NCBI GenBank assembly: GCA_021018815.1 | Contig: JAITYX010000003.1 | Coordinates: 13,721,501-13,785,500 of the forward strand | Length of the DNA stretch: 64,000 nucleotides | Reading direction: 5' to 3' | Source: Talinum fruticosum | Taxonomy: Eukaryota > Streptophyta > Magnoliopsida > Caryophyllales > Talinaceae | In this document: in pieces, positions 1 through 11,041 of the stretch | Layout: each line of letters opens with the position of its first letter | Position numbering within the stretch: the stretch's first letter is position 1 | Made by a program: the position numbers and the translations under genes | The notes under the pieces: generated by a model | Told to the model about the DNA's origin: nothing | Databases searched by the model: none | What the model saw: the letters and a program-made list of their open reading frames with translations, nothing else

Positions 1-966
1 CGGCTTCGAACGTCAAATCACCAGCGAGACATGGCTCTTCACCTTCCCTGCTTCGGTCCCGGAAGATTGTGTCGAAGATGTCCGCTTCCATATCCGGAAA
101 ACTGGAACGCTAAGCTTAACGGTGGTTTCCACCTCATTTTTCGAGACACTACCGATGGCTTTGGAACTTACAAGAGAGTTAAACCGTTGTCCAACGTTCA
201 TATTTCAACGGATACTTTCCGAGTGACTCGGAAAGCCTCTATCAACGGTCACAAAAGACCCTTGGTCAGCGAGATGAAGATAACGGCTACTCTGTCCGGT
301 TATCTATAAATAGAAGCCACTTCACAAGAATTGAAGATTGCTGAATCTATTGTTAATACACATACTTGAGAAAAGTCATTATATTTACTTTCAATCTTCA
401 ACTTACAACTCCCACTCTGTAATTCATTACTTTACGAGTTGTAAGGTCTTGTACTTAGTTACAAACTCTTCTTACATTCTTTGTAAGGTCCCTTGACTAA
501 GTTGTAAAGGTTAACTCGAGCTTAGTTGTCCCTAGCTATAAGGGTTATCTCAGCTAGGAAGTACTAGATCGAGATAAGGGAACTTCGAGTCTAGGAAAAC
601 TTGTATAGAGTTGTCTAAGGGAGCAACTTGGGTTCGGTCAGTTCACGGTATTTTGTGGACTCAAAATAGTGGATTTGACTTCGTGTCCGGATTGACACGG
701 GCCGTGGTTTTCTGCCCCAGGAGGGTTTCCACGTAAAACCTAAGTGTTATCTTTCCGAGTTCATTCTAGACTCGGACATGCCTTCTATCGCTCCTGTTCC
801 TTCGATTCATTGCTTTCGAGTCCAATCTTTTCGACCCCGTTGATAGACTCGGAATCTCTCTTTGTCTCTTTTCCGCATAAAAGTGTGTGTGTTTTCACTA
901 AGAATTTTCTATCACCCTATTCAGCCCCCTCTAGGGTGACTCGGACTCTCCCAGAGCAAACCTTCA
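1..966 (+). repeat. 3' part of a copia LTR, cut by the window edge
   Basis: This segment is repeated with high similarity at about 2578-3521 on + and, inverted, inside 29517-31091 and 38868-40442. It ends in CTTCA at 966, the same terminus as the other copies, so it is the right-hand part of the upstream LTR of a + strand copia element. The TATA-like TATAAATAG near 303 and the following transcript-leader region are shared by all copies. The left end lies outside the window. Confidence 0.85.
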
Positions 967-1987
967 CCTGTCCTCCAAGGTCCGACTATCAACCAAAAGA
1001 CTGGTCGAGTCCCAAATCCGAGAGCAGCGAGTCTCTAGTCCTTGAGATGAGGGAGCTGGTCCAGGAGCGAAGGAGCTGGTCGAGCTCCTTAGAGAGAGAC
1101 GGTCCAAGGCGGCTCGGGACCGGGATGACTCGGATGCGTCCGAAGCGTCTTCGAGCCCGAGTCGACCTCCTCGGACAGCGGGGATGAGGAAGAAGAGGAA
1201 AAAGCTGCAGATGCGACGAGAAGATGCTTGAGGAACTTGCGGGCGAGGCAGGCCCTTCCGGGTAAAGGGAAGAAGAGGTCATGGCAACTGCTGAGGGTCG
1301 AGCTGCTCCCAAGCTCAAATCGCGAGTACTCGGATCGGACGGCAGTCCGAGTGGGTCGAAGACCTTGCTCCTCCAGCGGGTCGGACAAAGCAGCCCCTCC
1401 AGCCATTGAGGTCCCAAGGGAAGAACCTCGATCCACTCTCTCCGGGTCGGCCGCTCGGAGCCGAGCCCCGAGGACAATCCCAGTTCTCCCTTCGCCGCGC
1501 TCAAGCACATCGTCAAGATCATATCGGCGCCGGCGCACCTCCGCCTCCACTCGAAATCCCCCTCCCTCGTAGGAGCCATGCACCGAGTCACAATTCCTCG
1601 GTGTCTCCGAATTTTCCTCTGTCTCGATTTTTTTGTTTTGTCTAGACAACTAACTTGTTTTACTTGTTCTTTTCTCCCTTCTTTTTTTTGTTGTTAATTT
1701 TTTTTTTGCTGAAAGGCAAGGGGGAGAAATGTAGTCAGAAAACTTGTTGTCTTGTTTAGGGGAGTCTTTCCGCCCTTTTTGAATTTTAATGGATTAATGC
1801 ATTTACGAGTTCATTTATTTTTCGAGTTAATGTTAAAGCATACTTTATTTGTTTTTGCTCGATATATTATATATTGCTCCGAACTATTAAGTATATCTTA
1901 CTCATGCGCAAACCACTCAGAATCAATTTCTTTTCTAACAAAGTTTACGTTTAAGTATGGAATGCCTTTCATCAAAAAGGAGGAGAT
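967..1987 (+). pseudogene. Internal remnant of the deleted copia element: C-terminal part of its accessory ORF and 3' region
   Basis: Directly after the upstream LTR there is no primer-binding site and no gag or pol. The sequence jumps to a segment matching, inverted, 31092-32130 of the intact element. Remnants are a heptad-like stretch reading VLEMRELVQER near 1045-1080, an acidic/serine-rich stretch near 1130-1215, and a GC-rich tail to about 1570. A purine-rich tract at about 1716-1730 and a second just before 1988 match the polypurine region of the intact copy. The frame is broken several times, often at CGAG or CTCG. This is a large internal deletion derivative that could only move in trans. 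No function is retained. Confidence 0.7.
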
Positions 1988-3521
1988 TGAAGACTCAAAC
2001 AACGCTCAATACTTTTTGAGTTATGTAAAAGGAATCGGTTATAACAATTTCACACATATACGAGTTTTGATTCCAAGGCATTCTTGGTATCGCAGAAACT
2101 TCTTTGAGGAAAATAGTATCTTCTCTCGAGTAATACGGTTTTCACTTAATGCATTTATTGCGTTTCCGTAAGCGACTCGAAAAGCGGTTCTTTGTTACGA
2201 GTTCATCTTCACTCGGATTTATCACGTTTTGAATATCCCAGAATCGACTTGTGGTTATACGTTCGATTTTGTTATAGTCGGTATCCTTAGTTCATTTCAT
2301 GCTTAGTCTATATCAAGTTATCTCACTCGATATTCCTTATGGAACTTGCTCTATCGCTTAGACTAAGTTAGATGGAATTCGAGTATCATAGATATTGGAC
2401 TCAGAAAATTCCATTTCTTTTCGACTCGGATAATCGGTTGCTTAATTATCATAATTATTTTATTATCCGTGTCTAACCTTGGACCAAAGTATTTTATACT
2501 TTGAGAACCAAAGTTGATTTACTTTTGTAGGTTATTCATTCAAGGATACACCTTTTTCAAACCACAAAAGTAACCTGGCTTGAACGTCAAATCACCAGCG
2601 AGACATGGCTTTTCACCTTCCCTGCTCCGAGTCCCGAAGATTGTGTCGAAGTTGTCTTTTTCCATATCTGGAAAACTAGAACGCCAAGCTTAACGAGTGG
2701 TTTCCACCTCATTTTTCAAGACACTACCAATGGTTTTGGGACTTCAAGAGAGTTAAACCGTTGTCCAACGTTCATATTTCAACGGATACTTTCGAGTGAC
2801 TCGGAAAGCCTCTATCAACGGTCACGGAAGACTCTTGGTCAGCGAGATGAAGATAATGGCTACTCTGTCCGGTTATCTATAAATAGAAGCCACTTCACAA
2901 GACTTGAAGATTGCCGAATCTATTGTTAATACACATACTTGAGAAAGGTCATTGTATTTACTTTCAATCTTCAACTTACAACTCCCACTCTGTAATTCAT
3001 TACTTTCGAGTTGTAAGGTCTTGTACTCGAGTTACAAACTCTTTCTTACATTCTTTGTAAGGTCCCTTGACTAAGCTGTAATGGTTAACTCAGCTTAGTT
3101 GTCCCTAGCTGTAAGGGTTATTTCAGCTAGGAAGTACTAGATCGGATAAGGGAACTTCGAGTCTAGGAAAACTTGTATAGAGTTGTCTAAGGGAGCAACT
3201 CGGGGTTCGATCAGTTCACGGTATTTTGTGGACTCAAAATAGTGGATTTGACTTCGTGTCCGGATTGACACGGGCCGTGGTTTTCTCGCCCCAGGAGGGT
3301 TTCCACATAAAATCTAAGTGTTATCTTTCCGAGTTCATTCTAGACTCGGACGACCTTACTCGCTCTTGTTCTTTCCGATTGATTGCTTTCGATCCAATTT
3401 ATAGACTCATAATCTATCTTCCCTTCTACCTCTGCGCAAAAGAGTGTGATTTCGCAAAAATTTCCTATCACCCTATTCACCCCCTCTAAGGTGACTCGGA
3501 CTCTCCCCGAGCAAACCTTCA
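1988..3521 (+). repeat. Complete downstream LTR of the + strand copia element
   Basis: The LTR starts TGAAGACTC right after the purine-rich tract AAAAAGGAGGAGAT and ends AACCTTCA, so its ends form a TGAAG/CTTCA short inverted repeat. The 1534-bp length is close to the 1575 bp of the related - strand pair. It sits inside an LTR of gypsy family X: the sequence resuming at 3522 matches the middle of the X LTR at about 10120. Paired comparison with 1-966 shows indels focused on CGG/CGAG and CTG/CTCG sites. Confidence 0.85.
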
Positions 3522-4249
3522 TAAGGTTAGCTCTCGGCCAGCCGTCTAAGGCTAGCAACGAAACCCGAGCCAAGATATTGCAGAGATCGAACCGGATAGA
3601 AGAGATAATATCGGATAGAACCGGGATGTGGGCGCCGGCCATCAAGGGATGCGTATAGTTTCGTGCCCTAGCATGCTTCCAAGGGAGTCTCCGGGGTAAA
3701 ATGCAGCGTTCCACTTACCATTTTGGGGTGGCAAGCGCTGGCCATAGGAGCTTTCCAAAAATGGAAAGTTTTCATTTTTGGTAGGTTTCCATTTTGGCAT
3801 ATTTCTATTTTGACAAGTTTCATTTTTGGTGCGGGATACGTGCTCCTAGTCTCGGGTAGACTATCTTGGAGCCAAAACGCAACACTTTAATGTTTGTGAT
3901 CATGAAATGCAACGTCTAACGTCGTCTTGAGGTCTTCAGCTCCTTGTCCGGTTGGATCGAAGTGAAATGTAGAATTCCGAGCCTAGAATTCCTCGGTGCG
4001 CGACACTGGACTCTGTTATCTCTAGAGGCTTGGGCCGGTTTTGGATCATTCGAAAGAAAGGGGGATTTTTGGATCGACTTATAGGAGAAGGCTATTTATG
4101 TGGTGTTGGGGGTTCTTTGTTGTTTACTAGCTTCCGTCGTGCTAATTAGACATAGCTCGTGATCTAGATCCTCAAACAGGACTCGAGTTTCATCATAGAG
4201 CTAACAAATAAAAAATAAAGAAAAGGACAAAACTTTTTTGGTGTCTATA
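3522..4249 (-). repeat. 3' LTR of gypsy element X1 (5' portion; the rest is interrupted by copia)
   Basis: It matches 10120-10811, including the shared block around 3876-3915 that holds GATCATGAAATGC. The right end reads GGTGTCTATA. On the - strand this is the LTR start, TATAGACACC, a TG-to-TA variant of TGTAGACACC, and it is preceded by a polypurine tract. That orients X1 on the minus strand. Its remaining part lies beyond the inserted copia element to the left. Confidence 0.75.
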
Positions 4250-4264
4250 GTTAGGCCCCACTTT
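4250..4264 (-). other. Polypurine tract of X1
   Basis: On the minus strand the sequence just before the LTR reads AAAGTGGGGCCTAAC followed by TATAGACACC. The same layout is at 48228-48243 and, on +, at 16004-16018. A PPT primes plus-strand DNA synthesis and marks the 3' LTR boundary, fixing the element's orientation. Confidence 0.7.
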
Positions 4265-4389
4265 GATCGAGTCCGAATGACGATGGTCAAAGTAGAAACT
4301 AAAGAGTACTTACTTGGTACTCGTCGTTGCTTTTGAATCGATGCGTCCGAAATTAGGTACCTATTGGCTTGAACTTTAATAGTCCGGAC

Positions 4390-5190
4390 TTGATTAATGG
4401 AGTCCGAAGTCCAAGTTGTTGATTCCCGAACTTGGCCGCTTAAAGACCTGAAGTTCGGATTGATATGCTCAAACTTGACCATGTGCTTAGTCCGAAGCTT
4501 GGCATGGAGCTTGAAGTTGACTCGAGTAGTAAAGTCTCGAACTCCAACCGAGGTGTCCGAACTTGACTCGCTTCTTGGATCTAAAGTTCGACTAGATGAG
4601 CCTAAACTTGACCTTTCTTGGTCCGAAGCTTGGCTGAAATTTCTGCACTAACAGCTTTGTTAGCTAATAATCGAATGGAAATGGCTTCAAGTGTTACTCG
4701 AAGATAATTTGTAATCCAATCATGTTTCAAATGTGGTTCCTTGACTTGGCCATGGAGTGGTCCTAAAGTCTTGGTGTGGTGTCCGAACCTTGACAACCGT
4801 TGAGCCTAAAGCTCGAAGGAGGGATTGATGTCCGAACCTTGACCATTATTGGCCCTAAAGCTCGATTGAAGTGTCTCGAACCTTGACCACCGTTGAGCCT
4901 AAAGCTCAACGGAGGGATTGATGTCCGAACCTTGACCGTTGCTGGCCCCGAAGCTCGACCGAAGTGTCCGAACCTTAACCGCTATCGGGCCCGAGACTCA
5001 ACTAAGGTGTGTCTGAACCTTAACCGTTGTCGGGCCCGAAGCTCGACTAAGTTGTGTCTAAACCATGACCGCTGTTGGGCCTAAAGCTTGACCGAGTTAT
5101 ATCCGAACCTTAACTCGCTCTTGGACTCGAGACTCGACTAAGTTGTGTCTCGAACCTTGACCGATGTTGGGCCTAAAGCTCGACTTCTAT
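4390..5190. repeat. Minisatellite, about 45-bp unit, in the 3' part of X1
   Basis: The segments gtccgaaccttgacc and gcctaaagctcga recur about every 45 bp, best ordered from about 4820 to 5190 and more diverged from 4390. It lies between the gag remnant and the PPT of X1. Tat/Ogre elements are known to carry tandem repeats in this position. Unit differences often involve CCG versus CTCG. Confidence 0.75.
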
Positions 5191-6225
5191 ACACTTTCAT
5201 CGCAATAAGGACAGATGCTTTTCTTTGTATAGAAATTCTTGCCTAGACGTGGTCGTTGGATGACTTGAAATCTAGGGAATGATTGCTTGAAAATATGATG
5301 TTCCATGAGGTGATGTGCCTCATTCTAAATTTGAGATTGTAGTTTGTGTGCTAATAGCTCCTTTATAAGGTAGACGATTTGTGTCTTCCCACGAGTATTC
5401 TTGGAGTTGTTGTGGTTTGTATGACCCTTTCGATCTTGAGCCCCCACGTTCTTCCTAGGGGCTTGTGTCTAGCTCTTCTTTAATGTTGGAGACTAGCTTT
5501 GAGTAGTTGATGGCATGGAAGATCCACTTTGAAGGTGACGGTGCTGGTGACCTCCTTGATGCTAACTTAATGCTTGATGCTACTTGATGCTTGATGCTCG
5601 CTGGTTTGAATAATTCCGTGTAGGGTGCTTTGTTATTATGTTTTATATTTTTAAGAGTTTGACTCACGCAGAAAGGATGGATGCAAGACTCTATTCTAAG
5701 AACAAATGTATTCGTTTATTGAGATGATGCAAAAATTCAAAAGCAAAGACAAAAACTACACTTTAGCCCCCACTCCCTAACGTAAAGCTTAAGGAAAAGT
5801 AAGTTGTTTGAACCGTAATGTACTGCTGCCGACGGTGGACCATGGACCATGAACCCGATGGTTTAGTGCTGAATCGACCGGCATGCTTCTTGACGATTCG
5901 GTGCCTTGTCTCGATGAGTTTCTGCTCCTTTGGATTGGCAAAGTGCCTTTGGTTTTGGAACTGGAAATTGGGTATTGAAAATGGAAATTGGGATGAAAAT
6001 TAGGCTTAGGGCCGGACCTCGTGGGCTTCCTACGTATCCGCAATAACGGAAATCGAGCCTTCGTAGTTCAAAAGGAATAGTTGATTTGGTTTTTTTTTTT
6101 TGGAAGACAGGAAAAGGAAATACAATGGATAAGGAAAAGGGACAAGGCAAATAGACGTAGAATAGAAAAAGGGAAAAGCAAGCTTTATTCGCATCCTTGA
6201 TGAGTGGTGGGCTCATTGGATGGTC
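5191..6225 (-). other. Non-coding internal region of X1 with a second purine-rich motif
   Basis: No convincing coding sequence was seen. On the minus strand at about 5763-5785 there is GGGAGTGGGGGCTAAAG, resembling the element's own PPT. The same motif occurs in X3 at 12814-12828. No PMD gene remains here, although X2, X3 and X4 carry one near their 3' ends. Confidence 0.5.
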
Positions 6226-6229
6226 TTTT

Positions 6230-7213
6230 AGAAGTTTGTGGATGTCCTGTTCCTCTTCTATGAGCATGCCAAGCATCTCCGAGTGTTTTGAAGTTCATGA
6301 TACGCAAGAACCTTAGGTGGTGATGATAGGCAGGTTGGAGGTTCTTGATGATGATTCCGACCTAATCCTTCTCGGGTGGTCGATTAGTCATGTGAGCGGC
6401 TTTTGTCCTCCAATGGGTAAGGAAGTCGGTGAAACTCTCTTTGTCTCCTTGCTTGATTAGCTCCAAGTCCCAAAGAGTAACCGGTAGATCGATATTGTAG
6501 GATTATTGATGTAAGAACTCCCGACAAAGCTCTTTCTAGTTTGTGACCTTGTATAGGTCAACGGCATTGTACCATTTCATGACGTCCGTGTCAAACGTCC
6601 ATGGGAAGATGACATGGTATGTGTCCTCCGGTACATTCTTCAAAGTCATCGCTCCCACAAAGTTTCTCACCTGATGGTGAGGGTTCTCAATTCCATGAAA
6701 CTTGAAGTTAGGCATGGTAAATTTAGGGGGTAGCTTGCCTTTAGGGATTAAAGTGAATCCTTGGGCCCGATAGTAGTGTTTAAACATTGATGACTCCCGC
6801 AATAGCTTCTCTATTCGATCTATTCGTGGATCATACCGAGGCTGTGGCTGAGGTTCTAGACGGGATCCTTCTCCTTCTACTTCTTTCCTTTTGGACTTTA
6901 ATTTCCTCCCAGCTTCTTTACGAATGAGACCGAGGGTTTCTACCATTGACATAATCTTCTTATCCCGAGTCTTAATTTTGGCTTCTACTTTAGCAACATA
7001 CTCTTTGATCAAGGTAATAGTTTGCTCTGGCTGGTTGGCCATTTTTTGAGGAGGATTGAATTTAGACCTTAGACGACGCACCGGTATCATAAGTAAAGAG
7101 GAACGTACTAGTGTAGAACATGCTAATGTGGGACGTATCGGTGTTGCCCATGCCTGTGTTAATGTAGACATCTTACTTCGCAGATGCTTCGTGTTAGGGT
7201 TCCCAATTTGCAT
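6230..7213 (-). pseudogene. gag of Tat-like gypsy element X1, frameshifted
   Basis: The open part (7213-6536) begins with a charged, coiled-coil-like N-terminal region; KEYVAKVEAKIKTRDKK and the adjacent Lys/Glu-rich stretch lie at about residues 70-115. It continues into a gag core with PPKFTMPNFKFHGIENP (about residue 165) and VMKWYNAVDLYKV. Past the stop at about 6536, other frames continue the family pattern: WDLELIKQGDKESF, then FLTHWRTKAAHM and FLRIMNF, to about 6230. This is the capsid-forming domain of retrotransposon gag. No zinc knuckle, protease or polymerase follows; only the 3' region with minisatellites does. It is therefore an internally deleted, non-autonomous copy. Confidence 0.75.
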
Positions 7214-7329
7214 AGGATTTCCTTATCCTCTATCCCAAAAGAGTACGCTTCGGATTAGGTCATGGAAGAATTTTTAGGGAGATGGGGCTTAAGTGCTTAA
7301 CCCCGAGGAAGACTGGTTCTAGGAGAAAA

Positions 7330-8230
7330 GAAAATGATATGCTCTTTTATTTGGATGCACATAAAGGGATGCAAAACAAATGAAATGGAATGTATGCATC
7401 GATGCTCATGACTTAATCTTAGATGATTCTGTGCTTTGGCTAGTGCAAAACCGAAATGCAGAGATGATTACTCCTAATAGAAGATGAATTTGTTTTGGCT
7501 AAATGAGAAATGAAAATGAAAAGCGAGACTCACCTAATCTGCGATGAATTTTTGTTTGGCTAATGCGAAAATGAAATAGACTCACCTTAATTGCGTGAAT
7601 TTAATTTTGGCTAATGCCAATGAAGGACTCTCCTAATTAGAAATGAATTTGACTATGGCTAATGCAAATGCAAGACTATCCTAATTAGGGATGAATTTAT
7701 TTTTGGCTAATGACACATGATAATGCAAAATAGGCTCACCTAATTTGAGATGAATTTGACTTTTGGCTAGATGTAAAAGGAAATGCAAATATGGACTCAC
7801 CTTAATTGAGATGAAGTTTATTTGGGCTAATGCAAATGAAATGAAAGGTTAGACTCACCTACTTTGAGATGATTTTGACTTTGGGTAAATGCCAAAAAGA
7901 AATGCAAATATGGACTCACCTTAATTGAGATGAAGTTTATTTGGGCTAATGTAAATGAAATGCAAGATTTGACTCACCTACTTTGAGATGATTTTGACTT
8001 TGGCTAAATGTAAAAAGAAATCCAAATGTGGACTCACCTTAATTGAGATGAAGTTTATTTTGCCTAATGCAAAAATGAAATGAATGGACCAACCTTAAAA
8101 GAGATAATTTTTAATTTAGCTAATGCAAATATGGAATGAATGGACCGACCTAAAAGGGGAATGTAATTTTGGACTTTTTGGCTAATGCACATAATTGGAC
8201 CGACTCAAAATTTTATTTTGATTTTATTTT
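7330..8230. repeat. Diverged tandem repeat between the X1 gag and 5' LTR, about 58-bp half units
   Basis: The segments gactcacctt-aattgagatgaag, tttatttgggctaatgcaaatg and gattttgactttggctaaatg alternate repeatedly, giving half units of about 58 bp and a higher-order period near 115 bp. Order is best between about 7720 and 8060. It occupies the untranslated leader of the element, a different place from the 3' minisatellite at 4390-5190. Confidence 0.7.
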
Positions 8231-8746
8231 TGTACCCATGCAAGGATTTTTCAGCACTCCTCACCTATCCCTAAAGGCTCACAAGTAGACGATCAAATCT
8301 AAAAAACAAAGACACTCATTCAAGCATGCAAATGAAGTCAAGGGATCACCTAATAGTCCAAAAGTTCTATGGTCAAAGAGTTTAAGAGTTTGGATACATG
8401 TTGACACGTAGTATGAGAATTTGGTCTCCCATGGGTTGCACGGATAAGGAAACCAACCAGAATTCTTGGTGCCTCTCGGTGAACCAAAAGGTTTAGCCTA
8501 AGACTGCGTGCTACGAGGAAGGACGTATTGTTTCCTCGAGTAATCAAGCCTAGTTGGGCCCGTCTAAAGGAACCAAGTGGGAGCCTCTCTCCGGAAAGGG
8601 TAAGCGGGGGTACAATAAAGTTTTCCTAGTGGTACAAAACAATATTTAAACTAGTTCAAAGGTTGCTAAATCCATGATGTCTAATACAAGCACATTATAA
8701 AAACTCACTACTCAAATTTTCATGTTTCGCCCTCTTAAATAATTTA
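8231..8746 (-). other. 5' leader of X1, non-coding
   Basis: This lies between the leader repeats and the primer-binding site. No ORF or repeat is recognised. Sequence is of mixed composition with no long runs. Confidence 0.4.
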
Positions 8747-8764
8747 TCCAAGTGGAGTCGCCAC
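8747..8764 (-). other. Primer-binding site of X1
   Basis: On the minus strand the LTR end GGTTACTATA is followed by GTGGCGACTCCACTTGGAT. GGCGACTCCACT is a common Tat/Ogre-type primer-binding site, attributed to a tRNA-Arg primer. It confirms that 8765-10811 is the 5' LTR of a minus-strand element. The tRNA assignment is from memory of the family. Confidence 0.6.
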
Positions 8765-10811
8765 TATAGTAACCATGGCTAGCCAGGGCCCACTAAGCTT
8801 CCCCACTTGTTTCGGGTCTCTTTTTCTAAGATTGAATTTGAGGATGGTTTTAGAAAGTCAATTTTGGAATGTGAGGATGAACCTTTTTATTAAGATTTCC
8901 GAATTTTATTAAATCTAATTTAAAGCGAATTAAGCAAAGTTATATGGAGATTTAATTAACCTTTTTCTTTTAGTAATTATTTTGAGAAGTCTCGGGATAT
9001 TATTTCCTAACCGAACGATAAATAAAGTTAGGGTTTTAAATCTGCCGTGAGGCTTTAGGGCCTCGATCAATGTGGACACACCAATCTGGACTGAAGCCCG
9101 GCCATCGACCACTCGGTGCAGGTGGCGACTTGCACCTAGTGGTGGCCCGTGCGAGCTAGAGGCCACGGCTGAGGAGATCAGCCTCGACCTGTCCCCCGGC
9201 TTGGCAGATCCACAATGCCTTCTTTCTTTTATCCTACGGTGAGAAAAACCGAGATGCAATGCAATAGAAATAAGGCAAAAGAGGAGTCGCTAGTCGAGTT
9301 TTTAAGAAAGAAAAACTAACAAAAACAAAAGTAAAAATTTGCTCTTCCAATCTTAGTATGGGAAAACTAAGACAGAAATGACTTCATCGGTCTTTGAACC
9401 GAGAATCGGATTTGGGGGCAAGGGTACGAAACATAGGGATTCCATTCCGCCCGTCCGAGGACGACCATTACTAGTTTGAGTAGTGAATTAAAATAATGCG
9501 GATAACACAAGCATAGAACAACATGCAAAAAAGATTAAAGCAACTAAGACATAATTAAGGAAAGCGGTAAAGATAGAATTAAAGAAAGCAAGAAAGAAAG
9601 AAATAACAAAAAGAAAAGCAAAAGGAAAACGAAAAGAAAGGGCAAAGCGAAAAGAAAAGAAAGCAGAAAACTAAAAGATTTAATTGGGTAGGGAGGAACT
9701 AAAAGCGATACATCGTTTGTCCACAATATGGAAAGCAATAAAGAAAGCATATAAATAAAATAAACCGTTGTGAAAATAGGATCTGTGCCCTCGGGTTGTC
9801 CCACTCGCCGATCCGAATCTCGGATCCGTACCTCTTGATGCGACGTTGGCAAATGAGAAGGGCTTTTGTGAGTTTTTGGGTAGGTATGTAGGGATTTGTG
9901 TGACCGATGGAGTTTAGGGATCAGATGTATCGAGTATGATGGAAGTAGAGAAGGAATAGGCTGAAAAGGGACCAAGAGATCGAATACAAATGAGAGTATT
10001 CGAGTAGCTCTTAGGGGAGTTTCAGCGAGCATGATGCTAAGCCAAGAAGCCGTATGAGAATGAGAACCAAGGCTCTCTATTTATAAGCAGAGGTTAGGTT
10101 AAGGAATGACTTAGGGTTACCTCTCGACCAGCCGTCCAAGGCTAGCAGCAAAAACTAGGCCAAGATATTGCAGAGATTGAACCTAGATAGAAGAGATAAA
10201 ATTACATAGAACCGGGATGGCGGGTGCTAGCCATCAAGGCGTGCTTAGGGTTTCGTGCCCTAGCGTGCTTCGAAGGGAGTCTCCGGGCAACACGCAGCGT
10301 TCCACTTACTATTTTGGGGTGGCAGGCGCCGGCCATAGGAGCTTTCCAAAAATGGAAAGGTTTTTATTTTTGGTAGGTTTCATTTTTGGTGCGAGATGCG
10401 TGCTCCTAGTCTCACGTGGATTGTCTTGGAGCCAAAACACAACACTTTGATGCTTGTGATCATGAAATGCAACGTCTAACGTCATCTTAAGGTCTTCACC
10501 TCCTTGTCTAGTTGGACTGAAGTGAAATGCATAATTCTAAGCCTGGAATTCCTCGATACGCAGAGACTCGGACTCTGTTGTCTATGGAGGCTTGGCCTGG
10601 TTTTGGATTGTCCGAAAGGAAAGGGGATTTTTGGATCAACCTAAGGGAGAAGGCTATTTATATGGTGTGAGGGGTTCTTTGTAGTTTACTGGCTTCCGTC
10701 ATACCAATCGGACATAGCTCGTGATCCAAATCCTCAAACAGGACTCGTGATTTCATCATCGTATCAACAAATAAAAAACAAAGAAAAGGACGACACTTTT
10801 TGGTGTCTACA
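8765..10811 (-). repeat. 5' LTR of gypsy element X1
   Basis: It runs from TATAGTAACC (the LTR 3' end on the minus strand) to GTGTCTACA at 10811 (LTR start TGTAGACACC), 2047 bp. A minus-strand TATA box TATAAATAG lies at 10077-10085. Related LTRs in this window are at 3522-4249, 24346-25240, 25241-26930, 46641-48227, 53843-54320 and 62329-62985. A purine-rich segment at about 9580-9670 (many AAGAAAG units) is shared by the longer copies. The copy at 46641 is shorter, mainly in this part. Confidence 0.75.
10077..10085 (-). promoter_or_regulatory. TATA box in the X1 5' LTR
   Basis: On the minus strand the sequence is TATAAATAGAGAGCC. The same TATAAATAG occurs in the related LTR at about 26560 and again at about 47531, which supports it as the retrotransposon promoter and gives the LTR polarity. 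Confidence 0.55.
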
Positions 10812-11041
10812 ATCCTTGAGAAAATTCCAGTTAATTCGGACTTGCTGAATACTCGGAAGCTTGTTTAGATGGTAATTGGCTAGGCTTTGGCATTCTTATA
10901 CCCTTAGTATTTGCGTCCATATGATCAAGGATCTTTCAAACGACACACTTTTAGGGTTCGGGTGCATTCTGTTTCTTCATAAAGTGTAGAGATTTAAGGG
11001 ACTCGTATTCTTATTAGCCTTCCTGTTACTAGTTTTATAAG
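10812..11041 (+). other. Internal remnant of gypsy element X3, left of a solo LTR
   Basis: This is the first sequence right of X1. It contains no clear ORF. With 12510-12813 it formed one stretch before the solo LTR at 11042-12504 inserted, as the ATAAG duplication shows. Its place upstream of the X3 purine motif and PMD gene suggests degraded internal sequence of X3. Confidence 0.4.

Noticed and set aside
744..1187. 147-residue + ORF at the LTR/internal junction
   Set aside because: It starts within the LTR and crosses the deletion junction. It has no family resemblance and other LTR copies do not keep the frame.
1716..1735. aaggcaagggggagaa followed by TG as the LTR start of the copia element
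   Set aside because: The target duplication at 29512/40443 and the D copy ending at 40442 place the LTR start at TGAAGACT, about 260-280 bp further in. This tract is an upstream purine-rich motif.
9282..9296. gaggagtcgctagtcg inside X LTRs as a primer-binding site
   Set aside because: It resembles GGAGTCGCC, but it lies in the middle of the LTR in all copies. The site at 8747-8764, adjacent to the LTR edge, is the real candidate.
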